Notes: generated from the sequence alone by a model not told the origin. Counted from the first letter of the stretch, positions 9,415 through 18,034 are shown. The stretch: 64,000 bases of DNA from CAVXHQ01 sp963789535 (GCA_963789535.1 CAWBKU010000004.1:939115-1003114), one strand, 5' to 3'. Made by a program: numbers and translations.

Positions 9415-10935
9415 CTACGGCTGCTCGAGCGCGGACCGGTTGACGATGTAGAGCCGCGGCCGTCCCGGAACTCCGGAGGGCGACTTCGCCTTCAGATTGT
9501 CTCCGTCGGCGGCGATCAGGATGCCATGGGACCGGGCAAGTTTCGCGACGGTCCGAGGCTTCGAGTTGCCGTGCATCTCAGTCCAGGCTTCTTCACCGAA
9601 CATGATCCGCGTGTCGTCCATCCAGCCGATCGGATCCGCGATCGGTTCGCCCCCGATGACCTGGAGCCGCGACATGTTGGCGTCCACGTAGATCTTGATC
9701 CGGCGCAGGATCTCCGACTTCGAAAGCGGGTTCACCCTACCCTGCTTCCAAAGCTGGAACAGTTCGATCGCGGCAGAGCGGGACGTCAAAGGCGTCCACC
9801 CCGTCAGTTCGGACTTCGTCGCCAGCTCGCCCGCCAGAGCGAACAAAGCAAATTGGGCAGCAACACGCTCTTCGACGGCATCCAGTGGCGCCCCGATCTG
9901 GTTCGCCGCCGCGAGCTTGAACTTCTCGAGGAATTTAGGCCATGCATTGAGGAGCTGGGGCCGCTTTCCTATCAATTTCTTGACGAACGCCCGTCCCGCG
10001 GTTCCATGGTTCTCGGCAGAAGCCCGTTTCATCCTGTTAGCCAAGTCGGCCGGACGCGCTTCTCCGTGGAGATCATCGAAGATCCCGAACCTGCGGCCAT
10101 CGATGGCGAGATCATGCACCGGACCGCCTGTCCTTCCATGTAGGCAATACCGGCTTCAGCCATTCTCTCGGCCAAGCTGATCTCGCCAGTCGACAGGAAG
10201 ACCACCTTCCACTTGGAAGAGGCGAGCGCGTTGCCGCGCGCGGTCGAGCGTCCCTTGCCCTGCCCGTTCCCGAGCATATAGGCCGCTGCCTCCGCGTCCT
10301 TGGCCGACACTTCACCCAGCTCGTCCAGCGACAGGAGCGTATCGTCGGCCGAAGCCGCAGTGCCTTCGAGGGCATTCGACGTCGTCCGCCAGGTGCGCAC
10401 GAGGTTCTTTCCGCCCCAGACGGACGTGGCCATGGTCAACGCCGTCGTCTTTCCGGTGGAGGACCTGCCTTTCAGGTGCAGTCCGAACCCCTCGAGACCC
10501 AACAGCCTGAGGAGAGGACCGGCGAACGCGAGCGAGATCGCCACGACGAGCACCGGGTTGCCGACGGCGAGACGAGAGACCGTCTGCTGCCACAGATCAA
10601 GAGTGCCGCAGGTCGTCATCGGCACAGGCGAGAACCTCGCATCGCGGGGCAGAGAGATCGTCCGCGTCAGGCCAATCGACGTACCGTTTCCTAGCAGAAA
10701 GTTCTGACACTTTCCATCCACCCATCCCAGCCTGTCGGAGAGGAGCACGGTCTCGGTTGGACGCCAGCTCAGCAGCAGTTTCAGCACCGCCTTGCGGAGC
10801 GTCGGCTCCGGCGCAATGCGGAGTCCGCGGTTGAGCATTTCGGTAACGATTTTGGCCGGCCTGTCGCAGATCCGCAGCATACATCACCCACTCGTGGACC
10901 GTTCCGAAGGCATCGGTCGCGCCAAGCAAGCGCCC
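9415..10935 (-). pseudogene. DUF927 domain (helicase-like ATPase) protein, 5'-truncated and frameshifted
   Basis: The middle part has the DUF927 landmarks: RLGWVDG, GFGLHLKGRSSTGKTT (Walker A GRSSTGKT), SVWG and LSLDELGEVSAKDA. The family is common on plasmids and integrative elements and is thought to act in replication. The frame breaks near 10120 (VR then HDLAIDGRRFGIFDDLHG in the next frame) and near 10865 (HEWVM then RPAKIVTEMLNRG). The remaining C-terminal region runs to the stop at 9415. The 5' part ends at about 10935, where it is joined directly to a fragment of an ABC ATPase gene, so a deletion or recombination removed the start. Confidence 0.75.
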
Positions 10936-10937
10936 GT

Positions 10938-11096
10938 GGCGCTCTCGCCCTCGATGACGTCGAAGCTGACGTCGTCCACCGCCTTCACGCTTCCGACCTG
11001 CCGGTTGAAGAACCCCTTGGTGATCGGGAAGTGCATCCGCAGGTCGCTCACCTCGATCAGGCTGCGGGGGGTCTGCATTTTCAGGGGCGCGTTCAT
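10938..11096 (-). pseudogene. DppF-type ABC ATPase, N-terminal stump
   Basis: Begins MNAPLKMQTPRSLIEV and continues through DLRMHFPITKGFF and VKAVDDVSFDV, a typical DppF N-terminus, but homology stops at VIEGE, directly before the Walker A loop. The following residues belong to the DUF927 remnant. The start overlaps the stop of the upstream DppD-type fragment (ATGA), so the two were once a coupled operon. It is a second, unrelated dpp locus and not a copy of the transporter at the left end. Confidence 0.8.
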
Positions 11097-11845
11097 GCGA
11101 CGCCCTCGGGTTCGTTCAGCAGGCAGGCGGACGCGCGACCCGGGCAGTGGGAGACGGGATCGGGGTCAATGCGGTCGCATTTGCCGGGCATCATGTGCTC
11201 GCACCGGGTGTTGAACGGGCAGCCGGTGGGCCGGTCGAACGGGTGCGGGACCATGCCGCGGATCGAGGCGAGACGGTGCAGGCCGCGCTGGCCCAGCCGC
11301 AGGACCGAGGCGAGGAGCGCCTGCGTGTAGGGATGGCGCGGATCGTGGAAGATGCTGTCCACGTCGCCGTATTCCATCACTTGGCCCAGATACATCACCA
11401 CCAAGTCGTCGGCGATTTCGGCCACTACGCCGAGGTCGTGGGTGATGAACATCACGGCCATCCCCGTCTCGGCCTGCAATTCGGCGATGAGGTCGAGGAT
11501 GTTGGCCTGCGTCGTCACGTCGAGCGCCGTGGTCGGCTCGTCCGCGATGAGCAGGCGCGGCTTGCACGAGAGGGCCATGGCGATGCAGTCGCGCTGGCGC
11601 ATGCCGCCCGACAGCTCGAACGTATAGGCGCCGAAGCGGTCGGCGGCGAGGGGGATGCCGACGCGGCCCAGCACCTCGATGGCGCGCTTCTTCGCCTCGT
11701 CCTTGGTGATGGGAAAATGCAGCAGGATCGCCTCGACGATCTGGTCGCCGATGGTGTGGACCGGCGACAGGGCCGACATCGGTTCCTGAAAGATCATCGC
11801 GATGTCCTTGCCGCGGATCCTGCGGATCAGCTCGTGGTCCCCTCC
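11093..11845 (-). pseudogene. DppD-type ABC ATPase, 5'-truncated
   Basis: The Walker A half is missing; homology begins at about IRRIRGKDIAMIFQEPMSAL (Q-loop) and continues through ELSGGMRQR, LLIADEPTTALD, ITHDLG and the C-terminal Cys-containing oligopeptide-ATPase tail (TGCPFNTRC, then CPG). The junction with unrelated sequence lies near 11845. Without the nucleotide-binding loop it cannot work. With the DppF stump it shows that a former peptide transporter operon was cut on both sides by rearrangements. Confidence 0.85.
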
Positions 11846-11952
11846 CCGGTTCACGGCAGCTATACAGACGCGCAGCGCGGCTGGCTCTGGTCGGTCGGTG
11901 ATTTCATCGGCGAGGTTCGGGCACGGCAGACCTGACGCACCCGGCTCGAAAT

Positions 11953-11968
11953 AACAACAAATGTTGTT
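11953..11968. promoter_or_regulatory. Palindrome upstream of antitoxin gene, candidate autoregulatory operator
   Basis: AACAACA (11953-11959) and TGTTGTT (11962-11968) form a perfect dyad with a 2-base spacer, 30 bases upstream of the antitoxin start. Antitoxins of this class usually repress their own operon at such a site. AT-rich composition stands out from the surroundings. Confidence 0.45.
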
Positions 11969-11998
11969 TTGTGGTTCGATACGCACTATCTTCAGATC

Positions 11999-12266
11999 AT
12001 GCCCAAACTCTCAAATCGACATCACCCCTGAAGAACACCAGAAGCTGAAAGCCATCGCCGCGCTGAAAGGCGAGAGCATCAAGGACTATGTGCTGAAGCG
12101 CACCCTTGGCGATGCCCCTGCCCTGGATGACATGAGCGAGGACGAGGCGGTTGCCGCCCTGTCCGACTTTCTCCGTCCCCGGATCGAGCAGGCGCGGCGC
12201 GGCGAACTTTCCACAAAGTCGATGGCCGATATCCGGCGTGAAGCGCACGATCAGGCCGGGTTATAG
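11999..12266 (+). pseudogene. ParD/RHH-type antitoxin, frameshift at the start
   Basis: The protein body reads SQIDITPEEHQKLKAIAALKGESIKDYVLKRTL and then an acidic tail with a GELSTKSMADIR segment, as in antitoxins that pair with ParE toxins. The only sensible start, the ATG at 11999, is out of frame by one base: a run of three A at 12005-12007 appears to contain one A too many. Removing it gives an 88-residue antitoxin. The toxin gene follows 8 bases after the stop. The palindrome at 11953-11968 probably is its operator. Confidence 0.7.
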
Positions 12267-12274
12267 CCGCCCAC

Positions 12275-12455
12275 ATGCAGTCCCATGACCTCACGCTTGC
12301 CGCCGAAGAGGATTTGCGCGGCATCTGGCGCTACAACTACGAGATCTGGGGCTTTGACGAGGCCGAGACGTATTTCGACCGGATCGAGGCGTGTTGCAAA
12401 GCCGTTGGACGCAAAAAGGCGCAGTCAAAGACGCTCGACGGATTGCCGGACGGAA
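12275..12455 (+). pseudogene. ParE/RelE-type toxin, 3'-truncated by IS256-like sequence
   Basis: Starts MQSHDLTLAAEEDL and shows the ParE fold signature: DLRGIWRYNYEIWGFDEAETYFDRIE, then RKKAQSKTL and GLPD. A normal ParE has about 95 residues; here the C-terminal strand with its catalytic/antigyrase surface is missing because homology stops at about 12455, where the end of an IS256-type element begins. Toxin and antitoxin are therefore both damaged, and the pair is probably dead. Confidence 0.75.
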
Positions 12456-12745
12456 GGTAGCGTCCGTCAAGCTGGTGTAAATTCCGGTATGGCCAATCGA
12501 AGGCATCGATCAGGCGGCCTGTGTTGATATGCTGAGAAGCGGGTCGATCTGCGCGTTGTCGATCTGGGCGAAGGCCTCGACCATCATGTAGCGGCTCGAG
12601 GTCTGCCAGTCGTCATTCTGTTCGAACAGGACCGCGCCAATCAAGCGCATGATCGAGGCTTCGTTCGGGAAGATTCCGACGACGTCAGCGCGGCGTTTGA
12701 CCTCCTTCTCTATCCCGGCCATCACGGTCGATCACTCATTTCAGC
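12452..12745 (-). mobile_element. IS256-family transposase, C-terminal fragment with element end
   Basis: Minus-strand codons 12725-12510 encode the conserved end of an IS256 (Mutator-type) transposase: KEVKRRADVVGIFPNEASIMRL, GAVLFEQND and YMMVEAFAQID, ending in STQAA. The element end lies at about 12452, inside the toxin gene. The DDE catalytic part is absent, cut near 12745. It is a remnant that records the insertion that broke the toxin. Confidence 0.8.
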
Positions 12746-13005
12746 CTCCTTTGATCGCATTGCGGCACGTCGGATTCCCCCGGGGGCAGCCTTCTCTACG
12801 AGCTCAGGACGATGTCCGGCTCAGGATGGGGTATGGGCAGGAGCCGAGAGTGCTTCCTTATTCGCGGCGTCTGGTCCCGCGCAGTGCATGCGGGGCGCCA
12901 AAGAAGTGGAACGCACTTGCCTCGACCCCGTCCCCGGACGGGACGTCGTGCCGACAGCGCCTCGATGTATCGATCAGGACGCAGTCGGTTTCGTTGGCGT
13001 AGCCG

Positions 13006-13704
13006 TCAGGCGGCGGCGCCGAAGTGGTATGTCTCGCCGCTGGTCCACATCCGGTGGAGAACGACCGCCAACTTGCGCGCCAACGCGACTTTCGCCTTTC
13101 CGAGCCCGCGGCGCCCGGCGAGGCGAACGGCCCAGGATTTTAGAGCGCACCATCCGCGACTGTGATGGATGAGGACATTCGCTGCCTGGTAAAGCGCACA
13201 TCGCACCCCGGCGTCTCCGGCGCGACTGATGCCACCCGACCAGTCCATTTCGCCGGACTGCCATCGCCTTGGGGTAAGGCCGAAATGGGCTCCGACATTG
13301 CGCGATTTCGGGAACCGCGATGGGTCGTCGACGGCCGCAACGTAGGTCAATGCCACCAGCGGTCCGACGCCCGGCACCGTCATCAGGCGGCGGCAGGGCT
13401 CGCTGGTCTTCGCACGCATCGCGATCTGTCTGTCGAGCGCGGTAATCTCGCGTGCCAGATGCTCTACGATATCCACGAGGGGTTGCAGGATCGGTCGCAA
13501 CGCCGTGTCCTCGAGAGCGGTGTCGACGGCGATCCGGAACTCCGATCTGGCGAGCTTCGGTGGCCGCAGGCCCTCGGCCTGCAGGATCGACCAGATCCCG
13601 TTGCGGAGATCGAGCGACTGACGCCGAAGCTGCTCGCGGACCGTCAGAATGGCCCGGATCCGTTGCGCGCCAACCGATTTGACCCAGACGGCGCGGAATT
13701 TAGC
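13006..13704 (-). mobile_element. IS110-family transposase, C-terminal half
   Basis: The homologous part starts at about 13704 with AVWVKSVGAQRIRAIL and continues through the Transposase_20 domain, with the signature MTVPGVGPLVALTYVAAV and RNVGAHFGLTPRR, then SGGISRAGDAGVR; the stop is at 13006. The N-terminal DEDD RuvC-like half is missing: further upstream codons belong to the antisense strand of the adjacent IS3 element, whose insertion cut the gene. Not functional. Confidence 0.85.
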
Positions 13705-13762
13705 GGTGGTTCGGTTTCTCTGAACTGGTTCCGGGCGTTTTCTAGGTGGATTTCCGCCTCGG

Positions 13763-14634
13763 TTACGCCGCCGCCGCTTTGGACATCGGCTGGTTGAAGT
13801 AGGCCTGATCGGGCGTTTTGCCGTCAAGCGATGAATGAGGTCGGCGGCTGTTGTAGAAGCCGAGATAACGGCCGATCCCCGCTCGGGCTTCAGAGACGCT
13901 GGCGTAGGCCCGCAGGTAGACCTCCTCGTATTTGATGGTCCGCCAGAGCCGTTCGATGAAGACGTTGTCCCGCCAGGCGCCCTTGCCATCCATGCTGATC
14001 TTGATCTCGCGCGCGGCCAGCACCTTGATAAAGTCGGTCGAGGTGAACTGGCTGCCCTGATCCGTGTTGAAGATCTCGGGCGTGCCGTGCCGAGCCAGCG
14101 CCTCCTCCACAGCTTCTATGCAAAAATCGGCTTCCAGCGTGATCGACACCCGCCATGCCAGGACGCGCCGGGTGAACCAGTCCAGAACGGCGGCGAGATA
14201 GATGAACCCGCGCGCCATCCATTGCCCGGCAGGCGATTGCGCAGCAATCTGCCGAGAGGGGGAATGTAGGTGATGTCCATCGCCCAGACCTGGTTGGGCC
14301 GGGTGATGGGAAGCTTCCGGAGCAGATATGGGTAGATCTTGTGCCCCGGCGCCGGTTTCGATGTGTTCGGCTTTCGATACAGTGCCTCGATGCCCATGCG
14401 CTTCATCAGCGTGGCAACGTGCAGCCGCCCGACCTTGAACCCTTCCTGGACCAACAGGCCCTGTAGCATCCGGCTGCCCGCGAAGGGAAATTCCATGTGC
14501 AGTTTGTCGATCCGGTGCATCAGCTTCAGATCGGCGTCCGACACCGGGCGCGGCTTGTAGTAGACGCTACCCCGGCTGATCCCCAGCACCTTGGCCTGAC
14601 GACCGACACTGAGCTTCGCTGTGCGATCGATCAT
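13763..14634 (-). pseudogene. IS3-family transposase OrfB (element 1), split by a palindromic repeat
   Basis: The first part begins MIDRTAKLSVGRQAKVLG and runs through the HTH_21 region to NQVWAMDITYIP, including the first catalytic Asp. There the 41-base palindromic repeat at 14219-14259 is inserted and shifts the frame. The rve integrase domain then resumes with MARGFIYLAAVLDW, FNTDQGSQFTS (second Asp) and the Glu region ending in NSRRPHSSLDGKTP. All three DDE residues are present but in two frames; loss of the repeat would restore the gene exactly. Confidence 0.88.
14219..14260 (+). repeat. Palindromic repeat copy A, inside orfB of IS3 element 1
   Basis: Reads CCATTGCCCGGCAGGC, then the hairpin GATTGC-GCA-GCAATC (14235-14249), then TGCCGAGAGGG. 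An outer stem GGCAG/TGCC extends the hairpin. It interrupts the codons for the IS3 integrase motif DITYIP|MARG and adds about 41 bases, shifting the frame. Same family as copies B, C and D. Confidence 0.85.
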
Positions 14635-14942
14635 CTTTTTGCGCTCGGCAACAGCCCCGCCTTTCCGAGCGCGCCGGACAAAAAATCGTTCTCCAGCGTC
14701 AGCTCTCCGATCTTCGCATGCAGGGTCTTCACGTCGATCACGGGTTCCGGCTCGGCCTTCGGCCCGACACCGAACACTCCGGTCGCGCCCTCAAGAAGTT
14801 GATCACGCCACTGCTTGATCTGGTCGGGATGGAGGTCGAAATCCTGCGCCAGTTCGATCAGCGTCTTCTCGCCCTTGATCGCGGCCACCGCCACTTTCGC
14901 CTTGAATGCCGGGCTGTGGTTCCGGCGTGGTCGTCTTGCCAT
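14631..14942 (-). CDS. IS3-family transposase OrfA (element 1)
   Basis: 103 residues. N-terminal helix-turn-helix (HSPAFKAKVAVAAIKGEKT, then LAQDFDLHPDQIKQWRDQ) recognises the element ends; a short C-terminal leucine-zipper-like segment with IGELTLENDFLSGAL mediates oligomerisation. It overlaps orfB by four bases, the arrangement used for coupled or frameshifted OrfAB production. The gene is intact, so OrfA may still be made and could act as a repressor of transposition even though orfB is broken. Confidence 0.88.
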   Translation of the reverse strand: MARRPRRNHSPAFKAKVAVAAIKGEKTLIELAQDFDLHPDQIKQWRDQLLEGATGVFGVGPKAEPEPVIDVKTLHAKIGELTLENDFLSGALGKAGLLPSAKR

Positions 14943-15341
14943 GGTCTTCTCCTCGCTCGCAGCATCATGCTGCCGTTGCGCGGAAAATCCACCGATCCCG
15001 GCCGTTCAGATTGCCGGAACCACCTCTGAGTGATGCAGCAGTTCCTTGGGCCGCCCCCTCCGCCAGATCGCCATGATCAGGGCATCCGTGACCATCTGGG
15101 CCGTCATGTCATCCTTCATGGACCAGCCAACTGCGCGTCGCGAGAACAGGTCGATGACCACAGCGACGTAGAGCCAACCCTCGGCCGTCCAGACGTAGGT
15201 AAAGTCAGCGATCCATTTCTGGTTCGGACCGTCGGCCTCAAAGCTGCGGTCGAGCACGTTGGGCGCAATGGTAGACCTTTCGCCGATATCCTTTGGCAAC
15301 TGCCGACGCCGGGGCCGCGCCCGCAGTCCCTGAAGCCGCGT

Positions 15342-15387
15342 CCATTGCCCGGCAGGCGATTTGCACGGCAAATCTGCCAAGAGGGGG
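15342..15387 (+). repeat. Palindromic repeat copy B, inside orfB of IS3 element 2
   Basis: Reads CCATTGCCCGGCAGGC, then the hairpin GATTTGC-ACG-GCAAATC, then TGCCAAGAGGG. Compared with copy A the stem is one pair longer and both arms changed together, so the hairpin is kept. It separates the codons for HAIER from those for LQGLRARP. Confidence 0.85.
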
Positions 15388-15438
15388 GCGTTCGATCGCA
15401 TGAAGGCCACACGACACACCTTCGGCCAGCACATCGTG

Positions 15439-15483
15439 CCCTCCTCTCGGGACATCGCTGCGCGATGCCCTGCCGGGCAACGG
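15439..15483 (-). repeat. Palindromic repeat copy C, inside orfB of IS3 element 2
   Basis: On the minus strand it reads CCGTTGCCCGGCAGGG, then the hairpin CATCGC-GCA-GCGATG, then TCCCGAGAGG. Orientation is opposite to copies A and B. Stem bases differ from A and B but remain fully paired. It separates the codons for RTYGARRV from those for VLAEGVSCGLH. Confidence 0.82.
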
Positions 15484-15679
15484 ACGCGCCGCGCGCCATA
15501 GGTTCGGTCCGAGCGTATGAAGCTTGCCCGGACAAGTCCGCCGACCTCTTTGTCGCGTTTCGCCCGCTCGCTGCGATGCCTTGATAGCCACGCATCGAAA
15601 CCACTCCGCGACACACCGAGCGCGTCGCACATCCAACTGACCGGCCAGATCCCTCGGTGCTTTGCCACGAACCCGAACA

Positions 15680-16006
15680 TCAAATCTGGTCCCTGGCGAA
15701 GTAGGCGTCGCCATTGCCGCTCGGACCAATGGCGCAGCAATGACGACCCTCTTTTAGAATGTCCCGCTCCGCTTTCAGCTTCACGACCTCACGCCGCAGC
15801 CGCCGAAGTTCCTCGTCCTCCGGTGCCATCCGGCCATTGCCGGGAAATGCCGCCACGCCGCGTCCTCCAGCTTGCAAGATCCATCGCCGAAGCACCGTCG
15901 CATGTACGTCCAGGTCCCGCGCCGCCTGCGCCGTCGCAACTCCGCGCACCGTCACCAGATGCACGGCCTCCCGCTTGAACTCATCGTTGAACTTCCGTCT
16001 CGCCAT
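15680..16006 (-). CDS. IS3-family transposase OrfA (element 2), tail altered by repeat
   Basis: 108 residues beginning MARRKFNDEFKREAVHLV, with the HTH_Tnp_1 pattern (GVATAQAARDLDVHATVLRRW) and the ELRRLRREVVKLKAERDILK zipper that ends IS3 OrfA proteins. After ERDILK the expected short tail is replaced by translated repeat copy D (15711-15752) before AYFARDQ, so the normal OrfA-OrfB frameshift window is displaced by 41-42 bases. The DNA-binding part is intact. Confidence 0.8.
   Translation of the reverse strand: MARRKFNDEFKREAVHLVTVRGVATAQAARDLDVHATVLRRWILQAGGRGVAAFPGNGRMAPEDEELRRLRREVVKLKAERDILKEGRHCCAIGPSGNGDAYFARDQI
15711..15752 (+). repeat. Degenerate repeat copy D at the orfA/orfB junction of IS3 element 2
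   Basis: Shares the leading CCATTGCC and, at nearly the same spacing, GCGCAGCAATG with copy A, and has the same length, but the pairing of the central stem is mostly lost. It adds about 41 bases between the ERDILK codons of orfA and the AYFARDQ codons. Confidence 0.6.
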
Positions 16007-16069
16007 CGCTGATCTCCAATCTCATGAAACACCTTATCTCGGTGTCCACGAAACCGGCAGCAGGCCAAA

Positions 16070-16370
16070 CGTTGCAGTGCTCACCCCATGCTTCCGGCAG
16101 ACATCGACCGTCGGCATCTCGGCCTCCTGCTCCCGCAGCATGCCGATAATCTGCTCTTCACGGAACCTGCTTTGCCTTATGTCCAGTCCCTTTGCTTTGG
16201 TCCGGATTCCAGCAGCGTTTGGAGGAGAAACAAGGGGTCACGTCAGGTTTTCGCTCGAATACGACGGGGATTTGATAGTCGGACGATGACTGTCGCCTCG
16301 TTGGATCATACAACCTGTCGATGTACGTCACGACTGTATTTGCAGCATGGGCACGGCTTTGCCAGCCCAC
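16070..16370 (-). mobile_element. Fragments of further IS3-family element(s)
   Basis: Two minus-strand pieces are visible. 16185-16070 encodes an OrfA N-terminus (SRFREEQIIGMLREQEAEMP, then DVCRKHGVSTATF) of the IS407-like subgroup, cut next to the end of element 2. 16370-16158 encodes the very end of an OrfB (TYIDRLYDPTRRQSSSDYQ). The order is tail then head, as in two copies placed in tandem or one circle-like junction. Neither piece can be functional. Confidence 0.65.
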
Positions 16371-16610
16371 GTTCCAGATCAGTAGCGACTTGGAGGTCTT
16401 GACCTTCGCCCCCCCCGGACATCGCCGCCGTCACCCGGCCCCTACCGGGCAATCGGCCATGTCACTGCCATGTTTTCCGTCGCTCCACATGACGTCCGGG
16501 CTGGCGAAGGCAACATGGCGCCGTATCGAGAAAAGTTCCGGGACCGGCGCTGCGTCCTCGGAAACATGTCGTCTTGGCCGCCGGGCCCCACATCAGGACC
16601 CGTCGGCGGG

Positions 16611-17045
16611 TCATAGCCGGAACAGGACGGTCGCGGTGAGAGCGATGGCCGACAGGAAAAGCCTTAGGGGATCATCGTAGCGGGTGGCGAGGCGCCACCA
16701 GACCGCCAGGCGACTGAACACGATCGCGATGCGGTTACGGCGTCTGGAGACGGCGCCTGTCGTCTCCAGCGGGCCTGCCGCGCGATTTCGGAACCCGGAG
16801 GCAGGGCGTTATCCCATTGTCTTTCGTCGCATCTCTGAACGAACCGGCATCGGAGACGCCATCTTCCAGAGGCGCATCGCCCCACCGCAAACCGGTGCGA
16901 ACGGCGAAGATGACGCCTCTCGAAACCCTCGGCTCAACGACACGCGCTTTCCCATTTCTCTTGACGGGAACGGGCTTCGGACATGCCCTCTGCGCGTGTG
17001 TCGGCCATACAGGAGTGCCCCTCCGTCCGCTTTCGCAATCAGGCC
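16611..17045 (-). mobile_element. IS5-family transposase remnant with internal deletion
   Basis: The N-terminal part shows VSRGVIFAVRTGLRWGDAP, the conserved opening of IS5/IS427-type transposases, but after the residues DAGSF the central catalytic part is missing. The C-terminal signature RNRIAIVFSRLAVWWRLATRYD and FLSAIALTATVLFRL then follows in another frame to the stop at 16611. It is a deleted, inactive relic at the border between the IS zone and the copper island. Confidence 0.75.
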
Positions 17046-17170
17046 GGATCACGCCGCGACTTCGATATCGACGTGTTCCGACCCTCGTTCGCCTGCCGGT
17101 CTTGACGTCTCTGTCTCAGACCTTCGCGAATGCTCCTTTCGGTCCCAGGATGGACACCGCGGGAAGGCCC

Positions 17171-18034
17171 TTATGCGCCGTCCGCGCAACGCCAGTACCC
17201 ATCGAACCCGATGCGCAGGGGCGGCTCGGTCGAGAGGTCCATCACCAGTTTGGCCCCTTCGCCGCTGTCGTCCGGCGTCACCTGCATGGCGATGCCTTCG
17301 GCGCTGACGGTTCCGCCCTGCGCGATGGTGGCGTCCGAGCCGAGCAGGATCAGACTGTCCGAAATCTTCACGACCGCATCCGTACCCGAGGTTGCGAGGA
17401 TCGGATCGGCATCGACCGCCCGCAGGAACGTGCACTGCGCCGCGCCTCCAAGGCCGGTCGCGATCTCTTCCGTCGAGAGGGGGTCGGGCCGGATGCCCGC
17501 GATGACCGGCGTTTGCAGCGCCTCGTCGAGGGTGGCGACCTCGACGGGAGCGGTGTTCGTGCCGGTGGGGTAATCCGCGCCAACCTCGCCGTTCGCCTCG
17601 ATATCCTCGATCATATAGCGCATCTCGGATATCTCGCGGTCCTGAGCGATGACGATGGCCTCGGCTAGCCCGGCGACCCGCGGATCGGTCAGGGTGGCGC
17701 GGCTGCTGGTCATGATCGCGATCGAGTGGTGCGGAATCATCGCCCGCATCCACGACAGATCCTGCACCGTGACCTGACTGCGCACCAGAAACACGCCCAG
17801 AGCGAACACCAGCGCGCTGCCGCCGAAGATGGCGATGTTTGCGGTCCGGTTGGAATACATGCCAAGCATGAACACCAGCATGATCGCGGCCATCGCCGCC
17901 CCCATATACAGCGCCATATAGGTCCGCGTCTCACTGAAATAGACATGCGGGAAGGCGTAGGAATTGAGATACATCAGGCCGAACATCACGATGGTGGATG
18001 TCAGGATCATTGCGAAAAAGCGGTAGTATGACAT
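17171..18034 (-). CDS. DUF305 domain membrane protein
   Basis: 287 residues from the ATG at 18034, which has AAAGGAAA eight bases upstream. Three hydrophobic segments (about residues 5-25, 40-60 and 68-86) anchor a periplasmic DUF305 domain with the motifs WMRAMIPHHSIAIMTS and AQDREISEMRYMIEDIE. DUF305 proteins occur in copper and other metal clusters; the paired His and Met residues suggest metal binding, but no enzymatic role is established. The C-terminal 120 residues form an additional domain with PVIAGIRPDPLS and two Cys. It stands divergent from copA at 18240 and probably belongs to the copper response. Confidence 0.8.
   Translation of the reverse strand: MSYYRFFAMILTSTIVMFGLMYLNSYAFPHVYFSETRTYMALYMGAAMAAIMLVFMLGMYSNRTANIAIFGGSALVFALGVFLVRSQVTVQDLSWMRAMIPHHSIAIMTSSRATLTDPRVAGLAEAIVIAQDREISEMRYMIEDIEANGEVGADYPTGTNTAPVEVATLDEALQTPVIAGIRPDPLSTEEIATGLGGAAQCTFLRAVDADPILATSGTDAVVKISDSLILLGSDATIAQGGTVSAEGIAMQVTPDDSGEGAKLVMDLSTEPPLRIGFDGYWRCADGA

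Larger units (their letters stand above)
13706..15026 (-). mobile_element. IS3-family element 1 (about 1.3 kb)
   Basis: Carries orfA (14631-14942) and a disrupted orfB (13763-14634), both on the minus strand. The ends match each other as inverted repeats: GGTGGTTCCGG and AATCTGAAC at the left (around 15005-15024), and GGTGGTTCGG with CTCTGAAC at the right (13705-13723); further inside both have GGTGGATTT. It lies between an IS110 remnant and a second IS3 element, and no matching target duplication is visible, so flanks were rearranged later. The left 133 bases recur near 63.3 kb in opposite orientation. Confidence 0.85.
15027..15740 (-). pseudogene. IS3-family transposase OrfB (element 2), interrupted twice and truncated
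   Basis: Reads from the LMFGFVAKHRGIWPVSWMC segment and SRSGFDAWLSRHRSERAKRD through RTYGARRV, then is interrupted by repeat copy C (15439-15483). VLAEGVSCGLHAIER follows in a shifted frame, then repeat copy B (15342-15387), then LQGLRARPRRRQLP and the integrase core FTYVWTAEGWLYVAVVID. Homology ends at HHS, just before the second catalytic Asp, where element 1 begins. Three separate lesions make it inactive. Confidence 0.85.
15027..16048 (-). mobile_element. IS3-family element 2, 3'-truncated by element 1
   Basis: Minus-strand element with its left end near 16048 (TGGACACCGAGATAAGG on the minus strand, a common IS3 end in this group), orfA at 15680-16006 and orfB reading to about 15027, where the sequence switches into the left end of element 1 directly after the codons HHS. 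Three copies of the palindromic repeat family (15342, 15439, 15711) interrupt its coding sequence. Confidence 0.85.

Noticed and set aside
12746..13005. Gene between IS256 and IS110 fragments
   Set aside because: Frames of up to about 115 codons exist on the plus strand but show no motif and no start signal; probably flanking sequence of old insertions.
16405..16455. Possible fifth copy of the palindromic repeat
   Set aside because: Shares only CGG.ACATCGC and CCGGGCAA with copy C; the hairpin is not preserved and no interrupted gene defines borders.
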